Notes: a model not told the origin generated them from the letters alone. Counted from the stretch's first letter, positions 16,048 through 23,834 are shown. The stretch is 30,226 nt of DNA from Chitinophagaceae bacterium (GCA_016786525.1 JAEUVW010000346.1:1-30226), one strand, 5' to 3'. Numbers and translations: made by a program.

Positions 16048-16914
16048 TTACAAAATGCGCAAAACCAGCTTGATCAATACTGCCAATGGCAATATTTCGA
16101 AAGCGCAAAGGTACATAAAAAAATGAAAACGGCTATTCAGGAAGAACTGGGCAAAAATATTCCATGAGCGTATATACCGGTTCAGCAGCATCACCACAAT
16201 CAGGATAATGGAGATGATAAACAAGGGAGTATCCCAGCGCGCATCCAGGAAAGCGAAACATACGATAAAGGGGAGCAGCATCATACCCAGTATCTTATTC
16301 ACCAGGAATATATTGAAATTGTACTGCTCGGATGTGGCCCGGATATTAAAGGCCCAGCCGGTAAACTGTACAAATAAATATTTACCGGAGTACATCAGTA
16401 TGGAGCCTGCCACCAGCAGGGAGACAATGGCCCCGCTGGGAACCCCTGAAAAACGCCAGTCCACATTAAAGGACACCAAGTAATACACATAGGTACCCAG
16501 CACGGTGGTCGCATACACATTCATCAGCAGGTTGGGAAATGTGGCGGCCTGGATAATGTCTTTGAGCTGCCTGCTCCCCAGGGTCGGGTTGATGAATGCG
16601 CGCCACACATCGTTAAAGTATTTGGGATGAATGGTCTTAATCGCCCCGAGGATGGCACAGAGGCCCAGCAGCAGGTAAAAATCAAGTGTATTGTTTTCCG
16701 TCGTATGCCGCCGGGCTATATAATTGGTCACCTTGAGTGAAGCGCTGTGAAAAGGGCGCTGCATGGCACTATCAAAACGCTGCTGCGCTCCCTGGCGGAC
16801 AGCAGGCTGGTCCAGGCTGAGCGCATAAGGGCTAAGGTTGACTTTCGCCTGTGCCCTAAAAGCAACAGGCCCTGCTGCCACGCATAAAAAAAGAAAGAGG
16901 ATGATAAAGCGCAT
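16048..16914 (-). CDS. DUF4271 membrane protein
   Basis: This 288-aa protein matches the DUF4271 family of Bacteroidota, of unknown function. A signal peptide (to about residue 23, ending FRAQA) precedes a polar stretch with ARRHTTENNTLDFYLLLGL. Then come about six hydrophobic helices between residues 77 and 285, with the conserved-looking IHPKYFNDVWRAFINPTLGSRQ between the first two. It lies between a BamA-like gene and hemD on the same strand; the hemD pairing is common in this phylum. No enzymatic motif is visible and I assign no function. Confidence 0.85.
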   Translation of the reverse strand: MRFIILFLFLCVAAGPVAFRAQAKVNLSPYALSLDQPAVRQGAQQRFDSAMQRPFHSASLKVTNYIARRHTTENNTLDFYLLLGLCAILGAIKTIHPKYFNDVWRAFINPTLGSRQLKDIIQAATFPNLLMNVYATTVLGTYVYYLVSFNVDWRFSGVPSGAIVSLLVAGSILMYSGKYLFVQFTGWAFNIRATSEQYNFNIFLVNKILGMMLLPFIVCFAFLDARWDTPLFIISIILIVVMLLNRYIRSWNIFAQFFLNSRFHFFMYLCAFEILPLAVLIKLVLRIL

Positions 16915-16924
16915 ACCGACGCAG

Positions 16925-16932
16925 CAAAGTTA
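16925..16932 (-). promoter_or_regulatory. Possible -7 box for the DUF4271 gene
   Basis: TAACTTTG on the minus strand matches TAnnTTTG and ends 10 nt before the ATG at 16914, implying a leader of only about 5-7 nt. No -33 TTTG is seen. Confidence 0.4.
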
Positions 16933-16976
16933 AAAATAATGAACGGCTGCGTGTTGCTTTTTTTTACCCTGCCGCA

Positions 16977-18755
16977 TCAGAATAAAGCAACGTATCCGAA
17001 AGAAATTTTTGATTCCCGGAAACGAAGCGGGATGTAGTCGCTGCGCCCCAGCGCCAGGGCTATGGAAAACAGGCCAGATTTTGTTTCCAGGGTCGTACCC
17101 AGGCCAAAGCCATTGTACCAGGCAGCGCGATTGTAGTTGTCGAACTTTGTTTCCACCCATCCATTATCGCTGAACAGGTAGGCGTAGGAATTCCGGGAAA
17201 ATCCAAACCGCAGTTCTGTAACGGCAATATGGAACTGGTTTGCAAAAATACTCTGCTCATCAAAGCCCCGCAGCAATTTAAAGCCACCGATCTGGAACAG
17301 CTCGTTGCGGAAAATGTTGGGCGCCGCAATATAGCCACCCACATACCCAAGCTTGAGGGTAACGGCTTTGCCGAGCGGGATAAAGCCGGAAAGGTCCGCC
17401 GTAAGATGGTACTGGTAACTCAGCTTATTGATCGTATCGTAGAGCTTGCTGAAATCAAAACCACTGCCATCGTTAAGCCCCAGTATGGCGGCATGGGGCA
17501 ATACTTTTCGCTGGAAAACGGTCACACCGGCCTTCCCCAACCAGCCTTTGTGCGGATTAAGCCTGTAGTCGGTATGATTACCGCTCAATTCAAAGCCCAG
17601 GCCCTGGGCACGGGTGTCGATATTGGCCGGCAGGCGGTGGGTTGCCAGTATGCTGGCAGAATCTACTTCTATGATCCTGTTGCTCAACACCTGGTAATAG
17701 GCACGCAGCAGGTCATTGGCGGAAAGCTGGTACCGCAGCCCGCCCTGGAAGGATACTTTGCGAAACTGCAACTGGTTTTTGAAATAATCGAAATGCGCCT
17801 CTACACCAATCGGGGATTTCAGCACATAAGGCACGACCACGTCTGCCTTCATGCGTGGCGATTGCTGCTGCAGATTCTGGTAACTGGCGCTGATGGACTC
17901 GCCGTTGCCCAGCAGGTTTTGCAGGGCGATCTGTACATCCGCAGTCACCAGCAATTTCCCGGTCTGCAGGTTATTGGGCATAGCCCCGATCAGGGCGTTC
18001 AGCTGGTTGGCTTTTTTTTCTTTCAGGAAAAGCGACAGGCGCGTATCTCCGGGCCGGAAACTGATGACCCAAGGCAAGTCTTCCTGCAGGAAAGGCAGCT
18101 CTTTCAGCCTGTTGCTTACCTGCATCAGCTTTTTTTCGTTGTAGACCGACCCTTTGGCGATATCAAGGTAACGGTGCAGGAAAGAAGCGGAGATCGGCAC
18201 CGCTCCATTCAGGATGAGGGTATCGATCCTGCGCAGCTCCGCCTTATCGATCCGGAATTGGGCATTGAGCTGATGCGGACCGGTCTCTTCAATACCATCC
18301 AGCCAGGCTTTGGCAAAAGGATAACCGTGCTCATCGCAATAATCCAGCAGCTTACTGCAAAGCCGGGCTATTGCTTTCGGGTTCAGGGGCCGGTCCCGGA
18401 ACTGCAGCGGATTGACAGAAGCGGCCAGCAGAAACGGCGCCGGTATCGAATCAAAGCTCAGGCGCCCCCAGCGGTATTGGTCCCCGAGGAAGTAAAAGAC
18501 GGTGTAACGGTTTCCGCTGATAGCGATACTGTCGATCGAAGCAGCCAGGTATCCCTGCTCCTGCAGCTCGGGAACCAGCTTCCGGATCCGCTGGCTGAGT
18601 TCCTGTACGCTGCTGTAGGCAACGTTGGCGACGGGCCCGCTTCCAGCTTCGCTATCGACACGCCGTGCGTCAAGCTGCCATTGCTGGGCCCGGACCTCCG
18701 AACCTGCTAAAAGCAATAATATGACTGCGATAACGCGTATAAATGCCGGTTTCAT
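16977..18755 (-). CDS. BamA/TamA-family outer-membrane protein (Omp85 superfamily)
   Basis: The 592-aa product has a signal peptide (cleaved near SEVRA, residue 23), then a POTRA-like region (about 45-260) with the block SISGNRYTVFYFLGDQYRWG and a strand-rich second half (about 265-592) that fits a 16-strand barrel. The motif QIGGFKLLRGFDEQ near residue 495 matches the conserved VRGF/LRGF lid-loop element of Omp85 proteins, and the chain ends in an aromatic residue (FGYVALF). It is too short for BamA, which has five POTRA domains, so it is probably an accessory Omp85 of the TamA or D15-like type. Its role may be in assembly or secretion of outer-membrane proteins. It starts the bamA-like/DUF4271/hemD run. 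Confidence 0.82.
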   Translation of the reverse strand: MKPAFIRVIAVILLLLAGSEVRAQQWQLDARRVDSEAGSGPVANVAYSSVQELSQRIRKLVPELQEQGYLAASIDSIAISGNRYTVFYFLGDQYRWGRLSFDSIPAPFLLAASVNPLQFRDRPLNPKAIARLCSKLLDYCDEHGYPFAKAWLDGIEETGPHQLNAQFRIDKAELRRIDTLILNGAVPISASFLHRYLDIAKGSVYNEKKLMQVSNRLKELPFLQEDLPWVISFRPGDTRLSLFLKEKKANQLNALIGAMPNNLQTGKLLVTADVQIALQNLLGNGESISASYQNLQQQSPRMKADVVVPYVLKSPIGVEAHFDYFKNQLQFRKVSFQGGLRYQLSANDLLRAYYQVLSNRIIEVDSASILATHRLPANIDTRAQGLGFELSGNHTDYRLNPHKGWLGKAGVTVFQRKVLPHAAILGLNDGSGFDFSKLYDTINKLSYQYHLTADLSGFIPLGKAVTLKLGYVGGYIAAPNIFRNELFQIGGFKLLRGFDEQSIFANQFHIAVTELRFGFSRNSYAYLFSDNGWVETKFDNYNRAAWYNGFGLGTTLETKSGLFSIALALGRSDYIPLRFRESKISFGYVALF

Positions 18756-18763
18756 TATTTCCT

Positions 18764-18771
18764 CAAAAATA
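18764..18771 (-). promoter_or_regulatory. Possible -7 box for the BamA/TamA-like gene
   Basis: TATTTTTG on the minus strand matches TAnnTTTG and ends 8 nt before the ATG at 18755, implying an almost leaderless transcript. No -33 TTTG is evident. Confidence 0.4.
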
Positions 18772-18903
18772 GAAATTCTTTAAGGGAACGATGATGTGTC
18801 CTTAAAAATACCTGTCACACCTGCGGACAGCTCTTCTCCTGAAGGCGAAGTACGCGCATTGGGCCTGTCCCGATCAGGGAGAAAAGCAACGACCCTACAC
18901 ATG

Positions 18904-18924
18904 TGTCATGCCGCAGGCATCTGT
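18904..18924 (-). repeat. REP-like palindromic element, copy 3
   Basis: This copy is identical to the one at 14926-14946 (core gtcatgccgcaggcatctg) and is the first of the second inverted pair. Confidence 0.85.
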
Positions 18925-19007
18925 CCCTAAACATTTAAAAACGGATGGTTGCCCCTTCTTCTATCACAGATCACAGAGTCCGACCCGGTATCTTTTACTG
19001 CACATTT

Positions 19008-19028
19008 ACAGATGCCTGCGGCATGACA
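19008..19028 (+). repeat. REP-like palindromic element, copy 4 (inverted)
   Basis: This copy is identical to the one at 14784-14804 and lies 83 nt after copy 3. Pair order here is minus then plus, opposite to the pair in the yidC-hemD gap. Confidence 0.85.
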
Positions 19029-19212
19029 GCATGCGAAAAAACAAAGTACCCGACTTTGGTGTTCTGCGCTCCGGTACCTGATCCGGGTCACGATACCTGA
19101 GCAGAAACAGTCCTACAGATAGCTCCTGTAAAAGAGGGGGAGAGTGTACCACAGATAAACAGAACAAGTTAAAAAAGCAGCGTAAAAGACACGGCAGGTA
19201 CTTGTAGAAAAG

Positions 19213-19245
19213 CAGTACGCCCGGAACACTGTTCCGGGCGTACTG
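19213..19245 (-). terminator. Intrinsic terminator of the RNase G gene
   Basis: A perfect 15-bp stem (19213-19227 with 19231-19245, core acgcccggaac) has a 3-nt loop. On the minus strand it is followed by CTTTTCT, 19 nt after the rng stop. Confidence 0.88.
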
Positions 19246-19263
19246 TACAGAAATACGTTTTAA

Positions 19264-20820
19264 TTACAGGTTGATGCTGTCGTTGGTACGGGCATCGAAA
19301 TAACGGTATTGTGTGATCGGGAAACTGTTGTCGCCCGCCACTGTGAGCTTTGTCCTGTACTTTTTGCTCCATTTGTGACGGATGGACGAAAAGAAAAAGC
19401 CCTTGGTCAGGTAAGCCTCTACGATCGGGTGCACCTTCAGCAGCAGTTCGCGGTGGCCCTGGTCTACCAGGTAGTTCAGGTCACGCTCGATGTTATCTGC
19501 CAGCAGCATAGTCGGGCCGATCTTACCGGTTCCCTTACAGGTGGGGCACTCTTCGGAAGTATTGATGTTCAGTTCGGGCCTCAGGCGCTGGCGGGTGATC
19601 TGCATCAGGCCGAATTTAGAAATCGGCAATATGGTATGCCGGGCGCGGTCGGGGCCCATCGCTGCCTCCATCGCATCAAACACCTGGCGCTTATTTTCCG
19701 GCAGCTTCATGTCGATAAAATCGACGATGACAATCCCTCCCAGGTCGCGCAGGCGCATCTGGCGGGCGATTTCCGCTACCGCTTCCAGGTTGGTGGCCAG
19801 TGCGTTTTGCTCCTGTCCGGCGTCGGCGCTGCGTGTACCACTGTTTACATCAATGACATGCAGGGCTTCCGTATGCTGGATAATGAGGTAAGAGCCGCTG
19901 CCCATGCTCACCGTCTGGCCGAAAGAAGCTTTGACCTGTTTGCTCACGCCATACTGGTCAAAGATGTTCATGCTGTTGTTGTGGAACGATACGATCTCGG
20001 CCTTTTCAGGAGCGATACGGCTGATGTACTCCCTGGCGTCATCGGCAATCCGCTTATCGTTCGATACCACGCGCTGGAAGCTGTCATTCAGCAGGTCGCG
20101 GAGGATAGAGGTCGTTTTGGTCTGCTCCCCCAGGATCTTTTGCGGGGCTTTGGCTCCTTTAAGATTAGCCTGTATAGTGTCCCACATGTTCACCAGCTCG
20201 TGCACATCGGCATGCAGCTCTTCTGTGCCTTTACCTTCTGCAGCGGTACGAACGATCATGCCGTAATTACGTGGCTTGACGGCCTCCACAATTTTCTGAA
20301 GCCTTTTTCTTTCTTCTGCTGAGTGTATTTTGCGGGATACGGATACGGAGTCGTTAAACGGGGTCATCACCAGGAAACGCCCGGGCAGGGATATTTCGCA
20401 GCTCAGGCGTGGCCCTTTTGCAGAGATCGGTTCTTTCAGGATCTGGACAACGATTTCAGGCTTATGATGGATCACCTCTGTGATCTTCCCGGCTTTCAGG
20501 ATAACAGGTTCATTCTTGAACTTGCTGAAATCATTGCCCCAGCTTTTGTTTCCTTCTATAGATTGCCTGGAAAATTTAACCAGTGAATTAAAATGCGGGC
20601 TGAGGTCCGTGTAATGCAGGAAGGCGTCTTTTTCATAGCCCACATCAACAAAAGCAGCATTCAGGCCGGGCATCAATTTTTTGACCTTACCAAGGTACAG
20701 GTCACCTACGGCAAAATCATCTTTTCCCTGTTCGTAGTGTAGCTCCACCAATCTCTTATCTTCGAGCAGGGCAATTTCTACCACATCTCCCGAAGCATTG
20801 ATAATAAGTTCTTTATTCAT
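19264..20820 (-). CDS. rng: Ribonuclease E/G family protein (RNase G)
   Basis: This 518-aa single-strand endoribonuclease matures rRNA and begins mRNA decay. The S1 domain is at about residues 37-125 (GDLYLGKVKKLMPGLNAAFV, DAFLHYTDL). The catalytic Mg-binding aspartates are D324 in HVIDVNSG and D367 in IVDFIDM; their 43-residue spacing equals that of D303/D346 in E. coli RNase E. The zinc-link CPTCKGTG has C425 and C428. There is no long C-terminal scaffold, so it is of the short RNase G type, as common in Bacteroidota. ATG at 20820. A 180-nt leader region with an inverted repeat separates it from the small ribosomal-protein gene upstream. Confidence 0.96.
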   Translation of the reverse strand: MNKELIINASGDVVEIALLEDKRLVELHYEQGKDDFAVGDLYLGKVKKLMPGLNAAFVDVGYEKDAFLHYTDLSPHFNSLVKFSRQSIEGNKSWGNDFSKFKNEPVILKAGKITEVIHHKPEIVVQILKEPISAKGPRLSCEISLPGRFLVMTPFNDSVSVSRKIHSAEERKRLQKIVEAVKPRNYGMIVRTAAEGKGTEELHADVHELVNMWDTIQANLKGAKAPQKILGEQTKTTSILRDLLNDSFQRVVSNDKRIADDAREYISRIAPEKAEIVSFHNNSMNIFDQYGVSKQVKASFGQTVSMGSGSYLIIQHTEALHVIDVNSGTRSADAGQEQNALATNLEAVAEIARQMRLRDLGGIVIVDFIDMKLPENKRQVFDAMEAAMGPDRARHTILPISKFGLMQITRQRLRPELNINTSEECPTCKGTGKIGPTMLLADNIERDLNYLVDQGHRELLLKVHPIVEAYLTKGFFFSSIRHKWSKKYRTKLTVAGDNSFPITQYRYFDARTNDSINL

Positions 20821-20888
20821 AGCTACCGTCGTTATTAAAAAAATGAATGCATCGCATCATCAAAAAACCAATGTACGGAAATACGTCA

Positions 20889-20927
20889 CCTTACGTTCTA
20901 TACTGCTGTTGCGTACAGAACGTAAGG
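20889..20927 (-). promoter_or_regulatory. Inverted repeat in the rng leader region
   Basis: Arms ccttacgttct (20889-20899) and agaacgtaagg (20917-20927) are exact complements around 17 nt. The element lies 69-107 nt upstream of the rng ATG. It could be an RNA hairpin for feedback control, a protein-binding site, or part of a terminator of the upstream gene. Confidence 0.5.
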
Positions 20928-20964
20928 GACTGGTATTCTTTTATCGAAACAAGATTTTTTGAAA

Positions 20965-20980
20965 GGACCAGGAAAGGTCC
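20965..20980 (-). terminator. Weak hairpin after the AURKAIP1/COX24 gene
   Basis: A 5-bp stem ggacc/ggtcc has a 6-nt loop and is followed on the minus strand by tttc. It lies about 23 nt after the small gene's stop. The stem is short, so termination here is uncertain. Confidence 0.3.
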
Positions 20981-21002
20981 ATGCGAAAAAGAGTGGCTTA
21001 CT

Positions 21003-21095
21003 CTATTTATTTTTCTTATGACGGTTCTTTCTCAAACGTTTTTTGCGTTTGTGTGTTGCTATTTTATGACGTTTTCTTTTTTTACCACAAGGCAT
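21003..21095 (-). CDS. AURKAIP1/COX24-domain small basic ribosomal protein
   Basis: This 30-codon gene begins MPCGKKRKRH at the ATG complementary to 21093-21095 and ends with TAG at 21003-21005. Seventeen of 30 residues are Lys or Arg and three more are His. It matches from memory the nearly invariant protein annotated as AURKAIP1/COX24-domain in Bacteroidota. That family is related to mitochondrial small-subunit protein mS38 and actinobacterial bS22, so it is probably a component of the 30S subunit. It is too short for ordinary gene finders. The start lies 23 nt after the stop of the TPR gene, so it is probably cotranscribed with it. A frame on the opposite strand over the same bases is Cys/Phe-rich and not credible. 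Confidence 0.9.
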   Translation of the reverse strand: MPCGKKRKRHKIATHKRKKRLRKNRHKKNK

Positions 21096-21118
21096 AATCT
21101 GAATAATTTTAATTGTTG

Positions 21119-21970
21119 TTACTGAATACTCTTTATATAATTATCAATATCCTGCGCAAAAGCGGGATTCTTAATCTGTTTTTTACATTCCTGCAACAGG
21201 GAAACGGCTTTCCCGTTCTGTCCCTGTCCCCTGTAAGCTTCTGCCAGTCCCAGCATCGCTTCCAGGTTGGAAGGTTCTTTCTTTAATACCGTCTCAAAGC
21301 GCTGCTGTGCTTTGGCAAACTGTTGGGAGATCAGGCCCTGCTGCCCCAGCAACAGGTTGGCCGCTGTATGCTCCGGATCTTTTTTCGTAATCTCTTTGAT
21401 CACCGCCACACCCTTCATTGCTTCCCCTGTTCCGAAGTAACACTCCGCCAGTCCGAGTCTGACGGTATCATTGTCCGGGTTAATCTTCAGGCTTTGGTCA
21501 AAAGCGGCAACGGCAGACTCTGCTTCCCAATGTTGCAGATCGCCTGAATGTTCATTCCTGGCGAGGTCTAAAAACAATTGGGCGGCGAAGGTGAGCTTTT
21601 TTTCTGAATTTTCCAATTTTGCAGCCAAAGAATAGTAATAAGCCGCCAAGGGCAGGTTCCTGTGCTCTTTCCATACCTGGGCATATTCTTCAAAAACGCC
21701 GGCCATTGCAGCAGAATCCTTTACAGCCCTTAGCTTCTGATCTACGGCCTGCAATTCTCCGAGTGCGTGCTGTGTAAGGCCTTTTTTACCGGCCACCAGG
21801 AAGGAGTCTACATTGAACTCCGCATGCTCATGGGAAGCGCCTGCATTTCCCGGGGCATTCATAGCCGGTCCGGCAGATTTTGGCTTTGGGGGAATGGTAT
21901 TTAAGCCCAGGAAAATTCCTGCCAGCAACAAAAGGGCAATACCAACAGCTATAAAAGGGGAAATACGCAC
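21119..21970 (-). CDS. Membrane-anchored TPR protein
   Basis: The 283-aa product has a single N-terminal hydrophobic segment (residues 4-24), likely an uncleaved anchor, then a Pro/Ala linker with HEHAEFN, and a mostly helical remainder. Degenerate TPR units lie at about 84-130, and clearer ones from about 150 to 270 (AVAAFDQSLKINPDND, GVAVIKEITKKDPEHT, AQQRFETVLKKEPSN, AVSLLQECKKQI). It is probably a periplasmic or inner-membrane scaffold; the partner is unknown. The start codon is GTG at 21970, supported by the promoter 25 nt upstream. It precedes the small ribosomal-protein gene and rng on the same strand. Confidence 0.85.
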   Translation of the reverse strand: MRISPFIAVGIALLLLAGIFLGLNTIPPKPKSAGPAMNAPGNAGASHEHAEFNVDSFLVAGKKGLTQHALGELQAVDQKLRAVKDSAAMAGVFEEYAQVWKEHRNLPLAAYYYSLAAKLENSEKKLTFAAQLFLDLARNEHSGDLQHWEAESAVAAFDQSLKINPDNDTVRLGLAECYFGTGEAMKGVAVIKEITKKDPEHTAANLLLGQQGLISQQFAKAQQRFETVLKKEPSNLEAMLGLAEAYRGQGQNGKAVSLLQECKKQIKNPAFAQDIDNYIKSIQ

Positions 21971-21994
21971 AATAGTTGATTATAAAAAGGGATG

Positions 21995-22023
21995 CAAAAA
22001 TACGAAGAAGCGGCCAAATCAAA
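21995..22023 (-). promoter_or_regulatory. Bacteroidota-type promoter for the TPR gene
   Basis: On the minus strand TTTG (plus 22020-22023), 17 nt, then TATTTTTG (plus 21995-22002) match the consensus exactly. The leader to the GTG start would be about 20 nt. Confidence 0.75.
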
Positions 22024-22116
22024 AACATCGTATCTGCTGCCCTGCCAAATATATACCCGTAGCCGAGCCTGCACACAAGACAATGAGCATCCCTGCCGAT
22101 TGTTTGTCCCAGCTGT

Positions 22117-22359
22117 TTACAGGGAGCCATCATGCTGAAAAGAAAGCCAGGGCGTATCCGCTTCGTGCTCCCACTCTATCGTATGCAGGGACGCCTGTAC
22201 TGCATTCCCTGCCTGGCAGGAAGCAGGGGAGCTGGCTAGGTACTGCTGATTTTTTGCAAGACAACCGATGATCCGTCTGCGGGAATCCGAATGTAAAATA
22301 AACAATATCCAGCTCATACAAAAAACAATTAAAATACATATAAAAATCGGTTTTTTCAA
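22117..22359 (-). CDS. Doubtful small membrane or secreted protein
   Basis: An 80-codon frame with a TTG start reads MKKPIFICILIVFCMSWILF, a basic pair followed by a hydrophobic helix, then a polar tail with three Cys in total. The N-terminus looks like a signal anchor and the codons are not unreasonable. It lacks an ATG start, a clear promoter and any family resemblance, and the 3' half overlaps no other gene. I do not recognise it and consider it about as likely to be chance as real. Confidence 0.28.
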   Translation of the reverse strand: MKKPIFICILIVFCMSWILFILHSDSRRRIIGCLAKNQQYLASSPASCQAGNAVQASLHTIEWEHEADTPWLSFQHDGSL

Positions 22360-22394
22360 TTAAAAAATATTTAATATATGAAGTAGCGCAACCC

Positions 22395-22402
22395 TATATT
22401 TG
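22395..22402 (+). promoter_or_regulatory. -7 box for the T9SS cargo gene
   Basis: TATATTTG is identical to the -7 box of secDF and lies 40 nt before the ATG at 22443. A clear TTTG at -33 is missing. Confidence 0.6.
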
Positions 22403-22442
22403 CCAGATAATATTCTATTTATTAATCCCTAAAAGCAATTGT

Positions 22443-23807
22443 ATGTACAGAAAACTTTCTACCCTGCTGTTTTTTATTGCCTTTTCTATGGCCGGAAAAG
22501 CCTCGGTGCTCATTACGGACCTGGCACCCGACTCTTCAATGACCTTTCCAAGCCGCTCTTCCGGCGCTGCCTGGTTTTCTATCGACTTTAATCATGATGC
22601 TACCGAAGATTACAATTTCAGCTGGTACTTCACCCGGTTCAGCGGTAAAAATGTATGTTGTTACGGACCTTCGGTCAATGAAATTTCATCTACAGGAGTT
22701 AGCCCCCTGGGTGCCGCCATCATTGCAGCCATCGATTCCGGTGTCCTTATTGACGCCTCCCACTCGTGGGCAGACGCAGCAGCGTCCCCCCAACCGAGGA
22801 TTTATGAGGCTGGCGGTACGGATGCCTTCGTAGATTCCGGCACAAAGTATATCGGCGTTCGCTTCCAGGTAGGCACCGATACGCATTACGGCTGGATCAA
22901 GGTCAGCTATACTTCTGCCAATACCTTTACGGTAATGAGTTATGGCTATGAAACCATTCCCTTCACCGGTCTTCCTGCAGGCTCCCCGTCCGGCCTGCCT
23001 GCTCCCCCTGCACCGGTAGCCGATTTTTCCTCTGCCACTACAAGCACCGATACCAAGACGGCGGTAACCTTTAATGATGCTTCGCTCAACAGCCCGACAT
23101 CCTGGCAATGGTCCGTCAGCCCTGCAACCGTAACGTTCATGGGCGGCTCCAGCGCTACTTCCCGGAATCCGCAGATATTGTTCGGAGCAGCGGGAAAATA
23201 CACGGTCAAACTGAAAGCGTCCAATACCGGCGGCAGCGACTCGATCGTTAAAACCGATTATATGGTCGTTACTGCCGTTCCGGGGCCGATTGCTAATTTT
23301 ACGGCCAGCGCCACCAGCACCGATACCAAAACGACGATCACTTTTACCGACGCATCGGCCAACGCGCCGACTTCCTGGCAGTGGACCTTTACCCCTCCAA
23401 CAGTTACTTTCATGAGCGGTACCAGTGCTACTTCCCAAAACCCGCAGGTACAATTCACGGCAACAGGAAAATATACCGTAAAACTGAAAGCCACCAATGT
23501 GAACGGCAGCGACTCTGCGACAAAAACCGACTATATAACCGTGCAGACACCAACAGGCATCATCACCTACGAACCGGGTGATGAGCTCCTGGCTGTTTTC
23601 CCGAACCCTGCGCACTCCTCGCTGACCATCCATACCCCCGGGGAGGGCACCCTATCCCTGCTGGACATCAGCGGTAAAACTGCATGGTCGGCTCCGGCAA
23701 GCAATACAATCCAGCTGCTGGATATCAGCCGTTTGCCCAAAGGATATTATACCCTTCGTTTCAGCGGTGAACGGGGCGAACTCAATAAGAAGCTGATCCT
23801 GCAGTAA
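22443..23807 (+). CDS. Secreted PKD-domain protein with T9SS sorting tail
   Basis: The 454-aa product has a signal peptide (cleaved near MAGKA, residue 20) and an N-terminal domain of about 165 residues, with YIGVRF and HYGWIKVSY as in many secreted proteins of unknown fold. Two tandem PKD domains follow, at about 191-278 and 281-369 with a 90-residue period (SPTSWQWSV/APTSWQWTF, GKYTVKLKA in both). The C-terminal domain (380-454) begins VFPNPA and contains DISGK and LPKGYYTLRF, the hallmarks of the type A sorting signal of type IX secretion. The protein is thus exported across the outer membrane and probably attached to the surface. No catalytic motif is seen; a binding or adhesive role is a guess. 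A terminator follows and the gene stands alone. Confidence 0.9.
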   Translation: MYRKLSTLLFFIAFSMAGKASVLITDLAPDSSMTFPSRSSGAAWFSIDFNHDATEDYNFSWYFTRFSGKNVCCYGPSVNEISSTGVSPLGAAIIAAIDSGVLIDASHSWADAAASPQPRIYEAGGTDAFVDSGTKYIGVRFQVGTDTHYGWIKVSYTSANTFTVMSYGYETIPFTGLPAGSPSGLPAPPAPVADFSSATTSTDTKTAVTFNDASLNSPTSWQWSVSPATVTFMGGSSATSRNPQILFGAAGKYTVKLKASNTGGSDSIVKTDYMVVTAVPGPIANFTASATSTDTKTTITFTDASANAPTSWQWTFTPPTVTFMSGTSATSQNPQVQFTATGKYTVKLKATNVNGSDSATKTDYITVQTPTGIITYEPGDELLAVFPNPAHSSLTIHTPGEGTLSLLDISGKTAWSAPASNTIQLLDISRLPKGYYTLRFSGERGELNKKLILQ

Positions 23808-23834
23808 GCCTGTACCACAGATACCCAAACCTTT

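Larger units (their letters stand above)
18756..19263. other. Gene-free gap with an inverted pair of REP-like elements
   Basis: This is the largest gap in the window (508 nt), between two minus-strand genes. It holds two exact copies of the 21-nt element in opposite orientation, the rng terminator at its right end, and otherwise unremarkable sequence. No frame with coding character, tRNA or known riboswitch is visible to me. Confidence 0.75.
21971..22442. other. Divergent intergenic region
   Basis: The 472-nt gap holds the minus-strand promoter of the TPR gene, a doubtful short minus-strand frame at 22117-22359, and the plus-strand promoter of the T9SS cargo gene. The part 22320-22400 is very AT-rich. 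Confidence 0.65.

Noticed and set aside
17229..18710. A 493-codon open frame on the plus strand across the BamA/TamA-like gene
   Set aside because: The minus-strand product has a signal peptide, POTRA-like region and LRGF motif; the plus-strand frame has none and is a shadow.
18756..19263. A tRNA or small RNA gene in the largest gap
   Set aside because: No cloverleaf, T-loop consensus or promoter box with a following terminator could be found apart from the rng terminator.
20847..21125. A 92-codon plus-strand frame rich in Cys and Phe before the TPR gene
   Set aside because: It covers, on the other strand, the AURKAIP1/COX24 gene and the rng leader; its composition is explained by reading the Lys-rich gene backwards.
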